Assembly: GCA_028701435.1 (NCBI GenBank)
Contig: JAQVQT010000077.1
Coordinates: 1 to 8,222, forward strand
Length of the DNA: 8,222 bases
Source of the DNA: Smithellaceae bacterium
Lineage (GTDB): Bacteria > Desulfobacterota > Syntrophia > Syntrophales > Smithellaceae
Reading direction: 5' to 3'
This document shows positions 1-5,816 of this stretch, piece by piece (within the stretch, counting starts at the first letter, position 1; each line of letters begins with the position of its first letter). The notes beneath the pieces are model-generated. The model was given only the letters and a program-made list of their open reading frames with translations. It was not told the origin of the DNA and did not search any database. The translations under genes and the position numbers were made by a program.

Positions 1-351
1 GTTTATACGCCCAGAGACTACCATACCGCCATTCCCGGATTTGTTTACGGCGGACTCATTGCTTCGCTCATCGACTGCCACTCTACCGGCACCGCGTCGG
101 CCGCAAAATACCGCGAGGAAAACAGGGAAATGGGCTCTGATCCACCGGTTCGTTTTGTGACCGCTTCCCTGCACGTGGATTTCCTGCTGCCCACGCCGAT
201 CGGCGTTCCTCTTGAAGTCCGCGGCAAAGTCAAACTCGTCAAGGGAAAGCGCGTGGTGGTTGAGGCGCGCCTGCTGGCCGAAGGAAAGGTCTGCGCGAAA
301 GGCGAGGTCGTAGCCGTCCGAATGCCGGAAAACATGAGGCCGGCCAAATAA
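1..351 (+). CDS. PaaI-family hotdog-fold thioesterase (5' end missing)
   Basis: The frame is open from base 1 and ends with TAA at 349-351, so the N-terminus lies outside the window. The visible 116 residues look like the 4HBT/PaaI hotdog fold. An IPGFVYGGLIASLIDCHSTG stretch (bases 31-96) is the central hotdog helix with the family's conserved GG and acidic residue (D in LIDCH). Beta-strand-rich sequence follows (VRFVTASLHVDFLLP, then VRGKVKLVKGKRVVVEARL), as expected for the hotdog sheet. Family members hydrolyse acyl-CoA thioesters in the cytoplasm. The usual HGG histidine is Tyr here (VYGG), so the exact substrate class is uncertain. The ATG at 130 is internal to the fold and is not the start. 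The downstream ferredoxin-type gene begins 29 nt later and may be co-transcribed. Confidence 0.8.
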   Translation, partial: VYTPRDYHTAIPGFVYGGLIASLIDCHSTGTASAAKYREENREMGSDPPVRFVTASLHVDFLLPTPIGVPLEVRGKVKLVKGKRVVVEARLLAEGKVCAKGEVVAVRMPENMRPAK

Positions 352-380
352 AATATGAACAGCCCGAAAATGGTAATGCT

Positions 381-1205
381 ATGAGGATTAATTCCGTTAA
401 AACTTTTTATTTCAGCGCCACGGAAACGACAAAGAAAATTACCACGGGGATTGCCGAAAAGCTTGCGGCCGGTTCCGGGAACAAGTCCGTCGTAAATGTT
501 GATTTTACATTGCCGGAGGCCAGAAAAGAGCCTGCGTTTTTTGCTGAACATGATATTGTCGTGGCCGGCCTGCCCGTTTATGCGGGCAGGGTTCCCAATG
601 TATTGTTAAAATATCTCAATACCATCAAAGGGAACGGCGCGCTGGCCATCGCCGTGGTGGTTTACGGCAACCGCCATTATGACGATGCGCTGATCGAATG
701 GCGGGATATTCTGGAATCAAGGGGATTCAAAGTGATTGCCGCGGGCGCGTTCATCGGCGAACACTCCTTTTCCAGAATCCTGGGGCAAAACCGTCCTGAT
801 CAACAGGACCTGTCTCGCGTCAAGGAATTTGCCGGGTTGATTTATCAAAAGCTCACGGCTGCTCAAAGTGCTGTGGAAACCGTGTCCGTTCCGGGGAAAA
901 ACCCTTACCAGCCCTATTATCGGCCCAAAGACAAGGACGGCAATCCCGTCTCCATCCTCAAGGTGGTTCCCCAAACCAGCGACGACTGCATTCATTGCGG
1001 CCTCTGCGTCAGTCTTTGTCCCGTGGGTTCCATTGATGCAAATGATGAATCCGCCATAACGGGGATCTGCATCAAATGCTGCGCCTGCATTAAAAACTGT
1101 CCGGTGGAGGCAAAGTATTTTGACGACGAAAATTACCTGTGGCACAAACAGGAATTAGAGGTTGCCTTTACTTCCCCTCGCCGGGAACCGGAATGGTTTT
1201 TATAA
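381..1205 (+). CDS. EFR1-type flavodoxin-like / 2[4Fe-4S] ferredoxin protein
   Basis: This predicted 274-residue cytoplasmic electron carrier has two parts. Residues about 5-165 resemble a flavodoxin: the FYFSATETTKK segment (residues 9-19) is the FMN-phosphate-type loop, followed by the VAGLPVYAGRVP and VVVYGNRHYDDAL loops typical of the fold. Residues about 198-245 carry two [4Fe-4S] motifs, C203-x2-C206-x2-C209-x3-C213-P and C230-x2-C233-x2-C236-x3-C240-P, with an additional Cys234. This layout matches the EFR1 family of anaerobes, whose redox partners are mostly unassigned. The ATG at 381 gives the expected family N-terminus (a short lead-in to the first beta-strand and FMN loop). No strong Shine-Dalgarno precedes it, so translation may depend partly on the upstream thioesterase gene. 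No signal peptide or membrane segment is visible. The redox role is inferred; the substrate is unknown. Confidence 0.85.
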   Translation: MRINSVKTFYFSATETTKKITTGIAEKLAAGSGNKSVVNVDFTLPEARKEPAFFAEHDIVVAGLPVYAGRVPNVLLKYLNTIKGNGALAIAVVVYGNRHYDDALIEWRDILESRGFKVIAAGAFIGEHSFSRILGQNRPDQQDLSRVKEFAGLIYQKLTAAQSAVETVSVPGKNPYQPYYRPKDKDGNPVSILKVVPQTSDDCIHCGLCVSLCPVGSIDANDESAITGICIKCCACIKNCPVEAKYFDDENYLWHKQELEVAFTSPRREPEWFL

Positions 1206-1217
1206 ACGTCCGGCTCG

Positions 1218-1231
1218 TTGACATAGATCAA
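1218..1231. promoter_or_regulatory. Candidate FNR/CRP-family operator
   Basis: TTGAC-ATAG-ATCAA is a near-perfect palindrome, differing by one base from the FNR/ANR/DNR consensus TTGAT-N4-ATCAA. It lies 13 bases after the stop of the EFR1 gene and about 100 bases before the start of the reductase/peroxiredoxin operon, where a redox- or oxygen-responsive activator would be expected. The regulator is not encoded in this window and the identity (FNR, DNR or HcpR type) cannot be decided from one site. Confidence 0.5.
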
Positions 1232-1262
1232 TGCAATGGCTTCCGCCATCTGTTAAGTATTT

Positions 1263-1291
1263 TTCAAGAAAATTGAACCATTCACTATAAC
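1263..1291 (+). promoter_or_regulatory. Weak candidate promoter for the reductase-prxU operon
   Basis: TATAAC at 1286-1291 matches 5 of 6 bases of the sigma70 -10 consensus. With a 17-base spacer the -35 position holds TTCAAG (1263-1268), only 3 of 6. A poor -35 is typical of promoters that need an activator. The FNR-like palindrome would then be centred about 73 bases upstream of the predicted transcript start, near a known class I position. The alternative is that transcription starts nearer the palindrome, from the TA-rich stretch at 1253-1263. Confidence 0.3.
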
Positions 1292-1294
1292 CAT

Positions 1295-1318
1295 TTGAAA
1301 AAATTTACTCATTTTCAA
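1295..1318 (+). repeat. Inverted repeat TTGAAAA-N10-TTTTCAA in the leader
   Basis: A perfect 7-base inverted repeat (1295-1301 with 1312-1318) ends just before the ribosome binding site of the reductase gene. A second, shorter inverted pair, TTCAA-N5-TTGAA, lies at 1263-1277. The four half-sites could be regulator contacts or an RNA hairpin. They are AT-rich, so chance is a serious alternative. Confidence 0.3.
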
Positions 1319-1322
1319 CAAC

Positions 1323-1327
1323 AGGAG
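1323..1327 (+). promoter_or_regulatory. Ribosome binding site fixing the reductase start at 1334
   Basis: AGGAG sits 6 bases before the ATG at 1334. The in-frame ATG at 1295 has no comparable site and would add 13 polar residues before the dinucleotide-binding fold, so 1334 is preferred. Confidence 0.8.
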
Positions 1328-1333
1328 CAATTC

Positions 1334-3034
1334 ATGGCAAACCGAAAGAGAATCATCGTGATCGGCGGATCGGCCGCCGGCCCCAAGGCGGCGGCCAAGG
1401 CCCGCAGGATCGACAATGACGCCGAAGTCATCATTCTGCAAAAAGAAGCGGATCTTTCGATGGCGTCCTGCGGCTATCCGTATTACGTGGGCGGCTTTTT
1501 CAATGACCGCAACCAACTTTTGTGCACCTCCACCGGCGTTGTGCGAAATCCGATCTTTTACCTCAACGCCAAAGACATTGACGCGGAAGTAAACACGGAA
1601 GTCACAGGCATCGACACTAAAAATCATTCCATCACTTTCAAAAATATCGTTACTGGTAAAACCGGCGAGCTGACCTACGACAAACTGGTCATCGCTACGG
1701 GCGCCGTCCCGCGCATGCCGCCGGTGCCGGGTGTGGAGCTCGACGGCATCACGACGCTGCAATCGATGAAAGACGCTGATTTTCTGCGTAAGATTCGCGA
1801 CGAAGGCACCATCAAGAAAGCCGTCGTCATCGGCGGGGGCCTGATCGGCATTGAAACCTGCGAAGCGCTGCAACTGGCGGGAATTGAAATCACCGTGATA
1901 GAACTTCTGCCTCAACTGCTGACCTTTCTGGATTGGGAGCTGGCGAAAATCGTCGAAAACCATGTCAAAAGCAAAGGCGCCAATGTCATTACCGAAAACG
2001 GCATCGCGGCCTTTCTGGGCGAAAATGGAAAGCTCACCGCGGTCAAATTGCAAAACGGCACGGAACTGCCCTGTGAACTGGCGGTCGTGGCCATCGGTGT
2101 GCGCCCCAATGTCAAGCTGGCCAAAGAGGCGGGTCTGAAAATCGGCGAACTGGGCGGCATTGACGTCAATGAGTACATGCAGACCTCCGATCCGGACATT
2201 TACGCCGTGGGCGACTGCGTTGAAACGTTAAACCGCATTACCGGCAAAAAAGTGCACGCGCCTTACGGCGATCTGGCCAACCTCCAGGGCCGCGTAGCCG
2301 GGGAAAACGCCGCTTCCACCAACTGCGTGACCTTTCCCGGAACCATTCAAACCGGCATCTGCAAGGTATTTGATTTTGCTGCAGGCTCCACGGGTCTTTC
2401 CGAAACGGTCGCCAAACGTCTGGGCTATTCGGACATGATAACCGTGATGAACGCCAGCCCCGACAAGCCGGGTTTCATGGAAGGCAAGCTCCTCCTGACC
2501 AAGCTCATCGCGGAGCGGAAAACGGGCCGGATCTTAGGCGCGCAGTGTATCGGTCCCGGCAATGTCGCCAAACAAATTGCTCAGTGGGCCATGGCCATTC
2601 AGGGCAAGTTAACCGTCGAGGACCTTGTCAATGCCGACCTGCCTTACGCGCCGCCTTTTTCGCTGGCGATTGATCATTTTGTCGCCACGGCTCACCTGAT
2701 GCAGAACAAAATGAAAGGACGCCTCAAGGGCATTAGCTGCAAGGAAGTTCATGACAAGCTCAAAGCGGGTGAAAAGCCGTTTATCATTGATACACGAGGT
2801 CCGGAGGAATTCGAAGAAATGCGCCTGGGCATCGGCGAGACGCTGATCCCGCTGGGCGCGATCCGCAAGCGCCTTCAGGAATTGCCGAAGGATAAGAACA
2901 AAGAAATCATCTGCTACTGTAAAATATCCCTGCGCGGATACGAAGCGGCGCTGGCATTGGAGGGCAATGGTTGGAAAAACGTCAAGGTGATGGAAGGCGG
3001 CATCATGGCCTGGCCGTATCCGAGAGAAAAATAA
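1334..3034 (+). CDS. CoA-disulfide reductase-like FAD/NADH oxidoreductase fused to rhodanese
   Basis: This 566-residue cytoplasmic flavoenzyme combines a pyridine nucleotide-disulfide oxidoreductase (about 1-460) with a C-terminal rhodanese domain (about 466-562). The N-terminal FAD fold is at 7-16 (IVIGGSAAGP), the NAD(P)H fold at 164-178 (VVIGGGLIGIET), and the second FAD motif at 288-295 (DIYAVGDC). Cys46 in SMASCGYPYYVGG is the single redox-active cysteine of the CoADR/Nox subgroup, which lacks the CxxxxC pair of lipoamide-type enzymes. The LPYAPPFS motif (436-443) is typical of the CoADR dimer domain. The rhodanese loop is C529-KISL-R534 (CYCKISLRGY). Known fused relatives reduce CoA disulfide, CoA persulfide or polysulfide with NAD(P)H. 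The next gene, PrxU, starts 28 bases downstream, so a role in persulfide or peroxide handling is inferred. Oxidase, CoADR and polysulfide reductase activities cannot be told apart from sequence alone. Confidence 0.9.
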   Translation: MANRKRIIVIGGSAAGPKAAAKARRIDNDAEVIILQKEADLSMASCGYPYYVGGFFNDRNQLLCTSTGVVRNPIFYLNAKDIDAEVNTEVTGIDTKNHSITFKNIVTGKTGELTYDKLVIATGAVPRMPPVPGVELDGITTLQSMKDADFLRKIRDEGTIKKAVVIGGGLIGIETCEALQLAGIEITVIELLPQLLTFLDWELAKIVENHVKSKGANVITENGIAAFLGENGKLTAVKLQNGTELPCELAVVAIGVRPNVKLAKEAGLKIGELGGIDVNEYMQTSDPDIYAVGDCVETLNRITGKKVHAPYGDLANLQGRVAGENAASTNCVTFPGTIQTGICKVFDFAAGSTGLSETVAKRLGYSDMITVMNASPDKPGFMEGKLLLTKLIAERKTGRILGAQCIGPGNVAKQIAQWAMAIQGKLTVEDLVNADLPYAPPFSLAIDHFVATAHLMQNKMKGRLKGISCKEVHDKLKAGEKPFIIDTRGPEEFEEMRLGIGETLIPLGAIRKRLQELPKDKNKEIICYCKISLRGYEAALALEGNGWKNVKVMEGGIMAWPYPREK

Positions 3035-3047
3035 CTAAAAACAAGAA

Positions 3048-3053
3048 AGGAGG
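3048..3053 (+). promoter_or_regulatory. Strong ribosome binding site for the long PrxU start
   Basis: A consensus AGGAGG is placed 9 bases before the ATG at 3063. This is the first of two strong sites for the same reading frame. Confidence 0.85.
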
Positions 3054-3062
3054 TAATAATCT

Positions 3063-3788
3063 ATGGCTGAGGAAATCAAGGCCGGCTGCGCCCGTCCCAC
3101 GGGCGGACCGGTCGGAGAAAAACCGGCGGCAAAAAAAGGAACAACCGAAGAACCCGTCATCAAGGAGGTGAAAAGCATGGTCACAGTGGGAAAGAAGGCA
3201 CCCGATTTCACGGCGCCCGCGTATCAGAAGGGGAAATTCATCAATGTGAAGTTGTCCGACTATCTGGGTAAGTGGGTGGTGCTGTGCTTCTATCCCGGAG
3301 ATTTTACGTTTGTTTGAGCCACCGAAATCTCTGCGGTCGCAGAGAAATATCCCGAATTTCAAAAACTGGGCGTCGAAGTTTTGTCCATGAGCGTGGACAG
3401 CGTTTTTGTCCATAAGATGTGGAACGATCATGAACTGTCCAAAATGGTCAAAGGCGGCATCCCCTTCCCGATGCTCTCCGACGGGGGCGGTAAAGTGGGA
3501 GATGTATTTGGCGTTTACCTTCAGGATGCAGGCGTCGAAGCCCGCGGCCGGTTCATCATTGATCCCGACGGCATCATTCAGGGCTTTGAAGTCCTTACCC
3601 CGCCGGTAGGCCGTAACGTGATGGAGAGCATCCGGCAGATTCAGGCTTTCCAGCATGTGCGCAAAACCAAGGGCGCGGAGGCCACGCCGTCCGGATGGAA
3701 ACCCGGCAAACCCACGATTAAACCCGGTCCCGACCTGGTGGGCAAGGTCTGGGAAGTCTGGAAAACCAAAATGGCGTTTGACGATTGA
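3063..3788 (+). CDS. prxU: Selenocysteine peroxiredoxin (AhpC/Prx1-type), UGA recoded at residue 85
   Basis: The reading frame is 241 residues if the in-frame TGA at 3315-3317 is read as selenocysteine. Residues 39-241 align by eye with typical 2-Cys peroxiredoxins (AhpC/Prx1): KAPDFTAPAY, FYPGDFTFV-Sec-ATE, SVDSVFVHKMW, RGRFIIDPDGIIQ, then ESIRQIQAFQ with the likely catalytic Arg191. The active-site pattern P78-x3-T82-x2-Sec85 replaces P-x3-T-x2-C. The enzyme should reduce peroxides in the cytoplasm. A SECIS-like hairpin follows the UGA. The C-terminal VCP motif that carries the resolving Cys in AhpC reads A-T208-P here, and no Cys occurs after Sec85; the only cysteines are Cys9 and Cys75. 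Two in-frame starts, 3063 and 3177, each have a strong ribosome binding site. The 3177 form has 203 residues with Sec at 47, the usual place of the peroxidatic Cys. The terminal codon is also TGA and is backed by TAG three codons on (3795-3797). It is probably co-transcribed with the reductase. Confidence 0.93.
3163..3168 (+). promoter_or_regulatory. Internal ribosome binding site for the short PrxU start at 3177
   Basis: A second AGGAGG lies inside the prxU frame, 8 bases before an in-frame ATG at 3177. The protein begun there starts MVTVGKKAPDF, the usual N-terminus of an AhpC/Prx1 protein. Its quality equals that of the upstream site, so two products are plausible. Confidence 0.6.
3315..3317 (+). 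other. UGA selenocysteine codon of prxU
   Basis: TGA sits exactly where the peroxidatic Cys codon of FTFVC(P/A)TE is expected. Strong peroxiredoxin sequence continues in the same frame for 156 more codons, so it is neither a natural gene end nor a frameshift. TGA and the Cys codons TGC/TGT differ by one base, but the hairpin just downstream favours recoding over a sequencing error. Confidence 0.93.
3328..3345 (+). promoter_or_regulatory. Bacterial SECIS element of prxU
   Basis: TCTCTGC-GGTC-GCAGAGA forms a perfect 7-bp stem with a tetraloop GGUC. The stem starts 10 nt after the UGA and the loop 17 nt after it. Bacterial SECIS elements place a short apical loop with G in its first positions roughly 16-37 nt downstream of UGA, for SelB to bind. 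Stem, loop and distance all fit. The hairpin is also translated (ISAVAEK), as expected in bacteria. Confidence 0.88.
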
Positions 3789-3804
3789 TTCTTTTAGACA
3801 ACCG

Positions 3805-3839
3805 GCGGCGGGCGGCCCCGTTCTTGAGCCGCCCGCCGC
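3805..3839 (+). terminator. GC-rich 12-bp hairpin after prxU
   Basis: GCGGCGGGCGGC (3805-3816) pairs perfectly with GCCGCCCGCCGC (3828-3839) around an 11-nt loop. It begins 17 nt after the prxU stop and ends 27 nt before the ABC ATPase gene. A run of A rather than T follows, so it is not a textbook intrinsic terminator on this strand. It may terminate, attenuate readthrough into the ABC operon, or protect the prxU mRNA 3' end. Confidence 0.55.
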
Positions 3840-3866
3840 AAAAACATTCCAGCCGGGAGAAAGAAA

Positions 3867-4571
3867 ATGGCACTCGTCACGGCGGCAGGCATCACGAAGG
3901 ACTACCGAACGGAAGAACTGACCGTGCCGGCCTTGCGGAATCTTAATTTTGAAATCGAACCCGCCTCATTTGTTTCTTTTGTCGGTCCGTCAGGCAGCGG
4001 CAAGACAACGCTTTTGAACCTGATCGGTTGCCTGGACAAACCCACTGCCGGCAGGCTCACCGTGGCGGGAACCGATGTCGGAACACTGGGCCGGAAAGAA
4101 AGCGCCGCCTTTCGGGGAAATCATCTAGGCTTTATCTTTCAAGACTTCAACATGATCCCCGTGCTGACGGTTTATGAAAACATCGAATATCCCCTGATCA
4201 TGGTCCAGAATATCCCCTTCCGGGAGCGCAAGGAAAGAATTTCCCGCATGCTTGCCGCGGTAGGAATGGATGATCAGGGCGGCAAATACCCCCACCAGAT
4301 TTCCGGCGGTCAGAAGCAGCGGGTGGCCATCGCCCGCGCGCTGGTAACGAATCCCGCGCTGGTTCTGGCCGATGAACCCACGGCCAATCTGGATTCCCAA
4401 ACGTCCTATGCGGTCATCGGGCTCATGAAAAAAATGCGCGACGATCTCGGAACCACCTTTATTTTTTCGACGCACGACACAAAGATCGTGGGTGAGGCGG
4501 AAGTTCTTTTCCGCCTCGTGGACGGCCGCCTGGCCGAAAAAGAGTTGAAGGAAGGAACAGCGCATGCGTAA
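3867..4571 (+). CDS. ABC transporter ATPase, LolD/MacB class
   Basis: A 234-residue cytoplasmic ATPase of the lipoprotein-release/MacB class. Walker A is GPSGSGKTT (40-48), the Q-loop glutamine is Q92 in FIFQDFNMIPVLTVYEN, the signature is ISGGQKQR (145-152, Ile for the common Leu), Walker B with the catalytic Glu is LVLADEP (165-171, E170), the D-loop is NLDS (174-177), and the switch His is H203 in STHD. All catalytic residues are intact. Length and the LTVYENIEYPL segment fit LolD-type proteins, which power mechanotransmission by an FtsX-like permease rather than solute import. GGGAG at 3855-3859 precedes the ATG by 7 bases. The gene overlaps the permease gene by 8 bases, indicating coupled translation and a shared complex. 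Confidence 0.92.
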   Translation: MALVTAAGITKDYRTEELTVPALRNLNFEIEPASFVSFVGPSGSGKTTLLNLIGCLDKPTAGRLTVAGTDVGTLGRKESAAFRGNHLGFIFQDFNMIPVLTVYENIEYPLIMVQNIPFRERKERISRMLAAVGMDDQGGKYPHQISGGQKQRVAIARALVTNPALVLADEPTANLDSQTSYAVIGLMKKMRDDLGTTFIFSTHDTKIVGEAEVLFRLVDGRLAEKELKEGTAHA

Positions 4572-5802
4572 TCTTTTCAAAATCGCCATCCGCAACCTGA
4601 TCCGCTACAAGCGCCGGACGCTGCTCACGGCTTCGCTCATTACGATCGGCGTCGTCTTTGTGCTGGTCTTTGTCTCCGTAAGCGGCTCCTTCAAGTCTAT
4701 GATCACCGGCCAGATCACCGATTCCATGATGGGCCATTTGCAGATCCACCGCAAAGGATATGTCGCGTCCATCGACAACCTGCCTTTAAATCTGAACATG
4801 AAACCGAACGCCTATCAGACAATCAGGCAGGCGCTGGCCGCGGATGAACAGGTGGAAGCCTTTTCGCCCCGCCTCAAGTTCGGCGCCATGTTCAGCAATT
4901 TCACCGAAACCACCAATATCCGCCTGAACGGCATCGATCCCGAAGCGGAATTCAGGACCGTACCGCTTTTGCCCTCGCGCATTCTCGAAGGCAAATCAAC
5001 AGTCGGCAGAGGTGAAATCCTGATTCCCGCGCTTCTGGCCAAAGGAATGAAGGTTAAACCCGGCGATCCGGTCGTAATTGTGGCCACCAACGCCGACGGG
5101 TCCGTCAACGGCATGCAGTTCACTGTCGCCGGCATCCTGGAGAGCGCCACGGGACCCGGCGGACGGGACGGGTATGTCCGTATGGAAGACGCGGCTCAGG
5201 TACTGCGCATGACCGAACCGGAAATCAGCGAGGTGGCGATCCGGCTCAAAGATTTCGGACGCCTGGCCGCCGCCGTCCAGCATTTAAAAAATGCGACGGC
5301 CGGCGAGGTGAATCCGCAGGGGCAGCCGCTGTTTGAAGTCCATTCGTGGGAGGACCTCTCGCCTTTTTTCAACATCGCCCGAATGATTGACATCATGACC
5401 TTTTTCATCCGGATCATGCTGATTGCCATTGTGCTAATCAGCATCATGAACGTCATGGTGATGGCCGTTTATGAACGCATTCGGGAAATCGGCACGATAG
5501 CCGCGATTGGAACGCCGCCGGGGAAAATTCGTTCCATGTTCATTTTGGAAGGATTCTGCATGGGGGTGGTCGGAGCGGGAGCGGGCGTCGGGATCGGGGC
5601 CGCGCTCATCGCTCTTCTCAACCTGATCGGCATCCGCTTTGACTTCGGCCAGCAAAAAGGCCTTCTCCTCAAGGCAACGCTCGACCCACCGGATCTGCTG
5701 GTGGTTTCAGTCATTGTCATTACAGTCGCCGTATTGGCAAGCCTACAGCCGGCCGTCAAGGCCTCCCGGATGGAGCCCATCGACGCCCTGCGGCATGTAT
5801 AA
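4564..5802 (+). CDS. ABC transporter permease, FtsX/MacB/LolE type
   Basis: A 412-residue inner-membrane protein with the four-helix layout of the FtsX/MacB superfamily. Helix 1 is at about 19-40, then a large periplasmic domain at about 41-275 (MacB_PCD-like), then helices at about 277-302, 328-356 and 377-397. The cytoplasmic YERIREIGTIAAIGTPPGKIR segment (303-323, ATPase coupling) and the C-terminal KASRMEPIDALRHV are hallmark motifs. Only one permease is present, unlike LolC plus LolE, so a homodimer with the upstream ATPase is inferred. The start overlaps the ATPase stop, with AAGGAA just upstream. The LolA-like and beta-barrel genes follow directly, which suggests the substrate is a lipid, lipoprotein or other hydrophobic molecule bound for the outer membrane. 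MacB-type efflux is less likely because no membrane-fusion protein is encoded nearby. Confidence 0.9.
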   Translation: MRNLFKIAIRNLIRYKRRTLLTASLITIGVVFVLVFVSVSGSFKSMITGQITDSMMGHLQIHRKGYVASIDNLPLNLNMKPNAYQTIRQALAADEQVEAFSPRLKFGAMFSNFTETTNIRLNGIDPEAEFRTVPLLPSRILEGKSTVGRGEILIPALLAKGMKVKPGDPVVIVATNADGSVNGMQFTVAGILESATGPGGRDGYVRMEDAAQVLRMTEPEISEVAIRLKDFGRLAAAVQHLKNATAGEVNPQGQPLFEVHSWEDLSPFFNIARMIDIMTFFIRIMLIAIVLISIMNVMVMAVYERIREIGTIAAIGTPPGKIRSMFILEGFCMGVVGAGAGVGIGAALIALLNLIGIRFDFGQQKGLLLKATLDPPDLLVVSVIVITVAVLASLQPAVKASRMEPIDALRHV

Positions 5803-5816
5803 AAAAGGAGAATGAA

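Noticed and set aside
1218..1246. TTGACA at 1218-1223 as a -35 box
   Set aside because: The -10 position 17-18 bases on reads TTCCGC/TCCGCC, which is no match. The hexamer is better explained as half of the palindrome.
1236..1249. ATGGC-TTCC-GCCAT hairpin as terminator of the EFR1 gene
   Set aside because: The stem is only 5 bp and the T-run begins about 8 bases later.
1295..1333. Earlier ATG at 1295 as the reductase start
   Set aside because: It has no ribosome binding site and adds a polar stretch unlike the family N-terminus. ATG 1334 has AGGAG at 6 bases.
3315..3317. In-frame TGA as a nonsense mutation making prxU a pseudogene
   Set aside because: It falls exactly on the catalytic Cys position, downstream sequence is fully conserved in frame, and a SECIS-like hairpin lies at the right distance.
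3003..3656. Long antisense open frames, such as those opposite prxU (3003-3656) and the LolA-like gene (5898-6668)
   Set aside because: They lie fully opposite well-supported genes, have low-complexity His/Arg/Phe-rich translations, and match no recognisable family.
3315..3788. Genome-wide reassignment of UGA to a sense codon
   Set aside because: The same gene ends in TGA at the expected peroxiredoxin C-terminus. The other complete genes here use TAA or TAG and have no internal TGA.
3805..3839. GC-rich hairpin as a SECIS for the terminal prxU UGA
   Set aside because: The 11-nt loop starts CCC with no early G, the protein is already full length, and TAG follows two codons after the UGA.
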